A DNA stretch of 64,000 nucleotides. It comes from Paramacrobiotus metropolitanus (Eukaryota > Tardigrada > Eutardigrada > Parachela > Macrobiotidae). The stretch is from contig NW_026570248.1 in the NCBI RefSeq assembly GCF_019649055.1, forward strand, positions 248,001 through 312,000. Reading direction: 5' to 3'. Position numbers and translations under genes: made by a program. This document shows, piece by piece, positions 60,017 through 64,000 of the stretch. Every line of letters starts with the position of its first letter. Positions within the stretch are counted from its first letter, which is position 1. The notes under the pieces are model-generated. The model did no database searches. It had not been told where the DNA came from and was given only the letters and a program-made list of their open reading frames with translations.

Positions 60017-63000
60017 ATGTTGGCCCCACAGGGACACTGCGTCTTAACAGCTGTGATCCTGCTTTCCATATGGATGCACTTCACGCCAACTGGAGCGGAG
60101 GAAAACGTGACATCGTCAGCGTTTCTAGAAGATGGACTGGTTTATAAAGTTGTGCAGGTCAATGCAGGCCGCCGCGTTAACAGTTATGCGTCGTACAAGG
60201 ACGTCGTGCTGACCGAGTTCGTCGTGCCTCCCTTCACGCAGAGCGCCATCTTCGGGTTCTCCTCCCAGAGTACTCCGAAGGGATGCTCGGACGACAAAAC
60301 CATCGCGGCATTTATTCAGCATGGAGGTTTTCCTTTGTTCCTCCTAAAAAACGAAACATGGGCCGATAATGTGTTTGGGAACCGCTCGGATTTCGCCTAT
60401 TTTGATTTTCCAGCGACGGATACCACCTGGAAGATTACGGTGCCAGCTCCCAGGGAGGGTTATTGGTTTTCGGCCGTATTTGTCAAGGAAGTCCAGGAGC
60501 ACATGAAGCAGACGGGTCTGTTTGCGAAATGTGACATCACGTATTTTGCGTCGTTTTTGGTCTCCAAATTTCCCGATCCCATCGTGGAATTGGAGGCCGC
60601 GCGAACGCTTGCGTTTCAGCAGAATAACAATCGCTCACAGCGACAGCTGTTTCGTTTATGTTTACAAGTAAGTGTTGGTTTTTTGGCTATCTAATGAGTA
60701 CAGCTGACTAGAGTTTTTTTTTCACTTCGTTGTTTTTCCGGACTACCTATCATATTCTCCGCTTTGTTTTCAATTTTTAATTTTTTAATTAGTAAGGTTG
60801 GAATAATAACATTATACTGGCAGGTAACTTTTTTGGATTTGTGAGCTATTTTTGTTGAATTGATTGATAAGTAAACACTGTATAGAGTTACTCAAACGTT
60901 TCTTATTCAGTTCAGTGCATGGTCGTGCTTTTCCGCTTTTGTATTTGTGTCTGCTTCTGGTTCATTGCAGTATCCAGAGTACCGTATTGATTCCATGACT
61001 GCTGCTTTCAAGCAGAAGTGTTGCTCTTTTTATACCTGTTGTGCATGGTGCGTGAATGCGTGAATCGTGATTACAGACTTTTGTGTTCCAAGTATATTTT
61101 CTTGTTTCTTTTGCTGTACATACAGTGTATATATAGCAGTAACTCTGGTACGAGTACTGCAACGGAAACAGGCGAAATAGGCAGATATTTTTGTGATTAT
61201 TTAATTTGTTGGCGTTATTTTTCTTTAAACGAATGCTCCCACTACATGCTCTGTTCTGTGCTGTACACCGTGTCTGTATTGTGCACTGCGTAAACCAATT
61301 TAATAAAATTATATTTAATAAAATTATATCGATCAATAGTCAGTGTTATTTTGGTTTTATTTTGATTTTTGACTATTTTTGTGCAGTATAAGATATCGAT
61401 TTTTTGCAGTGCCGTTATGTAAATTAAAACGCATACGCTTCAGTCACAAATTCTTCCTTTTTATCACTTGAGTGGTGTTTTAGGGAGACTACTACGATTC
61501 AGTCGAAGTAGTGATAAAGTGCGATAAACAATCGCGATGCCCTCTTCAAATCAGCGCGCGTTCCGATGGTATCCCATCGGGGAATGTCACATCTTTTATG
61601 CACCGGAAGGAGTGTGGAACAACTGTTTGTAAGCTGAAGTATCCGCCTATCCAGAAGAAGTGCCAGTATATCCTTACGGAATTCGGCAAAAACGAAGCTG
61701 CGGAGTTTCTTATCACTGTCACCCCGGTTTCCTGCAGCGGACCTTTGGTGTCTATTAAGGAATGGCTACAGCAGTCACTGCTGCCCAGTGCATCTGTTAA
61801 TACTAGCAGGGTATTGGGTTCGGGCAATTTTTCTTCTGGACAAATGGTCAACGACACATTTTATCAAGTATCGGCCGAACAGCTGCAGGTGCCTTTGGAA
61901 CAGCCACACTGCCCTTATGTACGAGATATGCCGCGATTGGAGTACATGCCGGCATTTTCTAGTAGCTTTGGAGTTACAAATTTTGCTATGCCAAATTCCG
62001 AGTACATATTTGTGCCACGCTCTGTATTTTCGGATACCGTTTTGCGTTTTGAAATTGAGCCATACAGAGATACAGGAGGAACACTGCATGTTGCACTGAA
62101 TTTAACTGACAACGAAATGGAAGATTTGGAGAATCTTACCATTGTGGCATGTCTACATCTGGGTACAAATTCTCGATTCGATGTAAGCCGTGGAACATGT
62201 TTTGTGCGGTAGATGATCAGTGCATATATTATCGACAGCTCCAAGCTTAGGCAGTTGAGAATATTTTGTTTTAATGTATTTAATTTTTTCAGATTGTTAA
62301 AACTTGCCAAGGACCTTTGTTGATCGTTAATGCAACGCATCTTTACTCGGAAGTCCTAATCCCTTATCCGGAAGTGGGAACATGGCACTTGAACATTCAA
62401 GGCCGGCCGCTGGTCACCATTGAATCAAATATCGTCGAGTATTTACCAGTTGAATTAACTGTGAAGACGGATCAGTGCAATCAGGGCTCTTGTGGCCTTC
62501 ACGGCAACTGCAGAGTATCGCTTAGTAGTGGTGTATTAATCACCAGTGCCTGCGTGTGTACTGCAGGATGGCAGGGATGGGATTGTACTGACTCTTCGAC
62601 GGCCGACACCACAACTGATCTCTTGCTCTCCCTGTTTTTCCTGACTATCAGCAACGTGTTTTTCATCCCTGCAACGGTTGTGGCTGTTCGACGGCGCTAC
62701 GTTACCGAGTCAGTTGTTTATGGAGCAACATGTTTCTTCAGCTCGTTTTACCATGCTTGTGATCAACCGTCCAAATACTTGAAGCTTTGCATTATGGATT
62801 TTAATGTGTTGCAATTTTGTGATTTCTACGTGTCCATTCTGTCCTTCTGGATGACAATTGTCGCAATGGCTGATTTACCACCACAGTTGAAATCGGTGTG
62901 CCATATGGTCGGATGCATTGGGATCGCACTGGGCGTCGAGTACGAAAAAACTGGTTTATGGGTATTTGCTGTTCCCGCATTGACCGCTGTGATTATTCTG

Positions 63001-63631
63001 GCTGTATCTTGGGGATTTCGGTAAGTTTAATTCATTGATAGAGCTGTTAAATAGGTTGACGCCGTATACTGAATAAACCTAGAGTTACATTCAACAGAAC
63101 TTGCTTAATTAACTGCAGCCCTGGGATTATAGAACTTGCGGTAGGATTCGAGTTGTATTAGAATCGAGTCGAATTTCGCGTAAAATAATTTTTAAACGTT
63201 TAAATGGAGAAATTTTTGCACGTATGATTGTCCGTTTCGTAACTACTTAGGTACATTTTTTTGTATCTGTCTTCTTCGATGACTAAATTTTTAACCTTAT
63301 TTCCTTTTGCAGGTCTTACCGCATGAAAAAAATCGCCCCTCAGAAAATGTACTGGCTAAGGCACTTTCTGCCCGGATTCGCATTTGCTGCATTGGGATTG
63401 ATTTTGTTTGCCTTCGTGGAAACCAAGACAAACTACAAATTCGTACATAGCGTCTGGCATATTGCAATGGCAATGGCTGTGATATGCTTTTTGCCACCGC
63501 TACACCATCGGTCTCATGGCAAATATCCCAAATTTCGTATTATTTCGACAGATTCTGATCTCAGCGTAAGCACAGGGAGTGGTTCCAGCCAAGATTTTTT
63601 GAGACCGGCACAAGGAGAAGTGGTAGCGTAA
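60017..63631 (+). CDS. PGAP6: TMEM8/PGAP6 (CREST-family GPI-specific phospholipase A2)
   Basis: Exons 60017-60667, 61484-62182, 62293-63020 and 63313-63631; 2397 nt, 798 aa, phases consistent. A signal peptide at residues 1-28 (VLTAVILLSIWMHF) is followed by a long extracellular region with N-glycosylation sites, an EGF-like module (CGLHGNC...CVCTAGWQGWDC, about 515-545) and a seven-helix membrane domain (about 555-770). CREST signature residues are present: FFSSFYHACDQP, LQFCDFYVS and HSVWH. Human PGAP6/TMEM8A removes an acyl chain from GPI anchors at the cell surface and so sheds proteins such as CRIPTO; the conserved His, Asp and Ser are the presumed metal-dependent lipase site. TMEM8B is an alternative assignment. 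The first intron is 816 bp. The gene is complete, ending in TAA at 63629. Confidence 0.9.
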
Positions 63632-64000
63632 CGGCTGGCCGTCAAAGATGCATGGAATACTGCATTTTTTATTTTTGAACTCTTAATTTTGGAACAGAAC
63701 TGAGAAACAATTTCATGTATCAATTTGTTAACAGTTTTACCTCGCAAGATTTCCGGTTTGGGTGAGTTGTGGGGATCTGTTAGTTAACTCAAGTTTGTTT
63801 CCGGTTGAGAGTTCTATATTTGTTTGCTAATTAGCATGCAGAATTGTATAGGGTGTTTTTTAATTTGTTTTTACGGAGTTATAATGCTGGTTTAGTTCGG
63901 TTTTAATATCTGCATCGGAAAATTTTCCCTTGTGAGGCAGTATTAATTACGATATGCATAATTTTGCTTATCCAATCCCCGTGGGCATGGATTAACGTTT
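63632..64000. other. 3' flank of PGAP6
   Basis: AT-rich sequence, probably the PGAP6 3' UTR. I see no AATAAA signal and no open frame of note. Confidence 0.4.

Noticed and set aside
1-64000. CRISPR arrays, rRNA genes, LTR or LINE elements
   Set aside because: No spaced direct repeats, no rRNA-like conserved stretches and no reverse-transcriptase or integrase motifs were seen in any frame.

Overview
This is animal nuclear DNA: AT-rich intergenic sequence, many GT-AG introns (most 55-150 bp), metazoan-only gene families and no bacterial-style operons. Protein similarity places it in a protostome invertebrate. A small-genome ecdysozoan such as a tardigrade would fit, but that is a guess and nothing in the window settles it.

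Layout, left to right. (1) 1-5658, minus: a DUF3504 (Crypton-recombinase-derived, QRICH1/ZMYM-like) gene that runs off the left edge. (2) 8903-19202, minus: a shorter KMT2C/D (Trr/MLL3/MLL4) histone H3K4 methyltransferase copy. (3) 20128-21954, minus: a ZDHHC6-type palmitoyltransferase whose active-site motif reads EHHC. (4) 23843-35437, plus: a full-length KMT2C/D copy of 16 exons and 3070 aa. (5) 36141-38184, minus: an SDS3/BRMS1-family subunit of the Sin3 corepressor. (6) 40550-40681, plus: a 43-aa single-pass membrane peptide ORF. (7) 40896-46192, plus: a 19-exon coiled-coil protein that I do not recognise. (8) 49646-51806, plus: a quiver-like Ly6/uPAR GPI-anchored protein. (9) 55284-57907, plus: MEMO1. 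(10) 60017-63631, plus: TMEM8/PGAP6, a CREST-family GPI-specific phospholipase.

The outstanding feature is an inverted, head-to-head duplication of KMT2C/D around the ZDHHC6 gene. The two copies share intron positions but are mosaic: several blocks are almost identical at the DNA level, one of them a perfect 203 bp, while the sequence between them has clearly diverged. Ongoing gene conversion explains this best. The minus copy lacks the N-terminal PHD cluster but keeps the second PHD cluster, HMG box, extended PHD, FYRN/FYRC, WIN motif and SET/post-SET. Its PHD exon differs from the plus copy by eight one-base shortenings, all in runs of three or more G or C. That looks more like sequencing or consensus error in a near-identical repeat than true decay. 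A 409-bp TA-flanked MITE sits in one intron of the plus copy, and the minus copy preserves the empty site.

In function the window is chromatin-heavy (two H3K4 methyltransferases, one Sin3/HDAC subunit) and also holds several membrane or GPI-related genes (ZDHHC6, quiver-like, PGAP6). I see no co-transcribed units. Exon chains were assembled by eye from splice signals and reading phase. For all complete genes the summed exon length is a multiple of three, except the minus KMT2 copy, which becomes so once the eight missing bases are counted.
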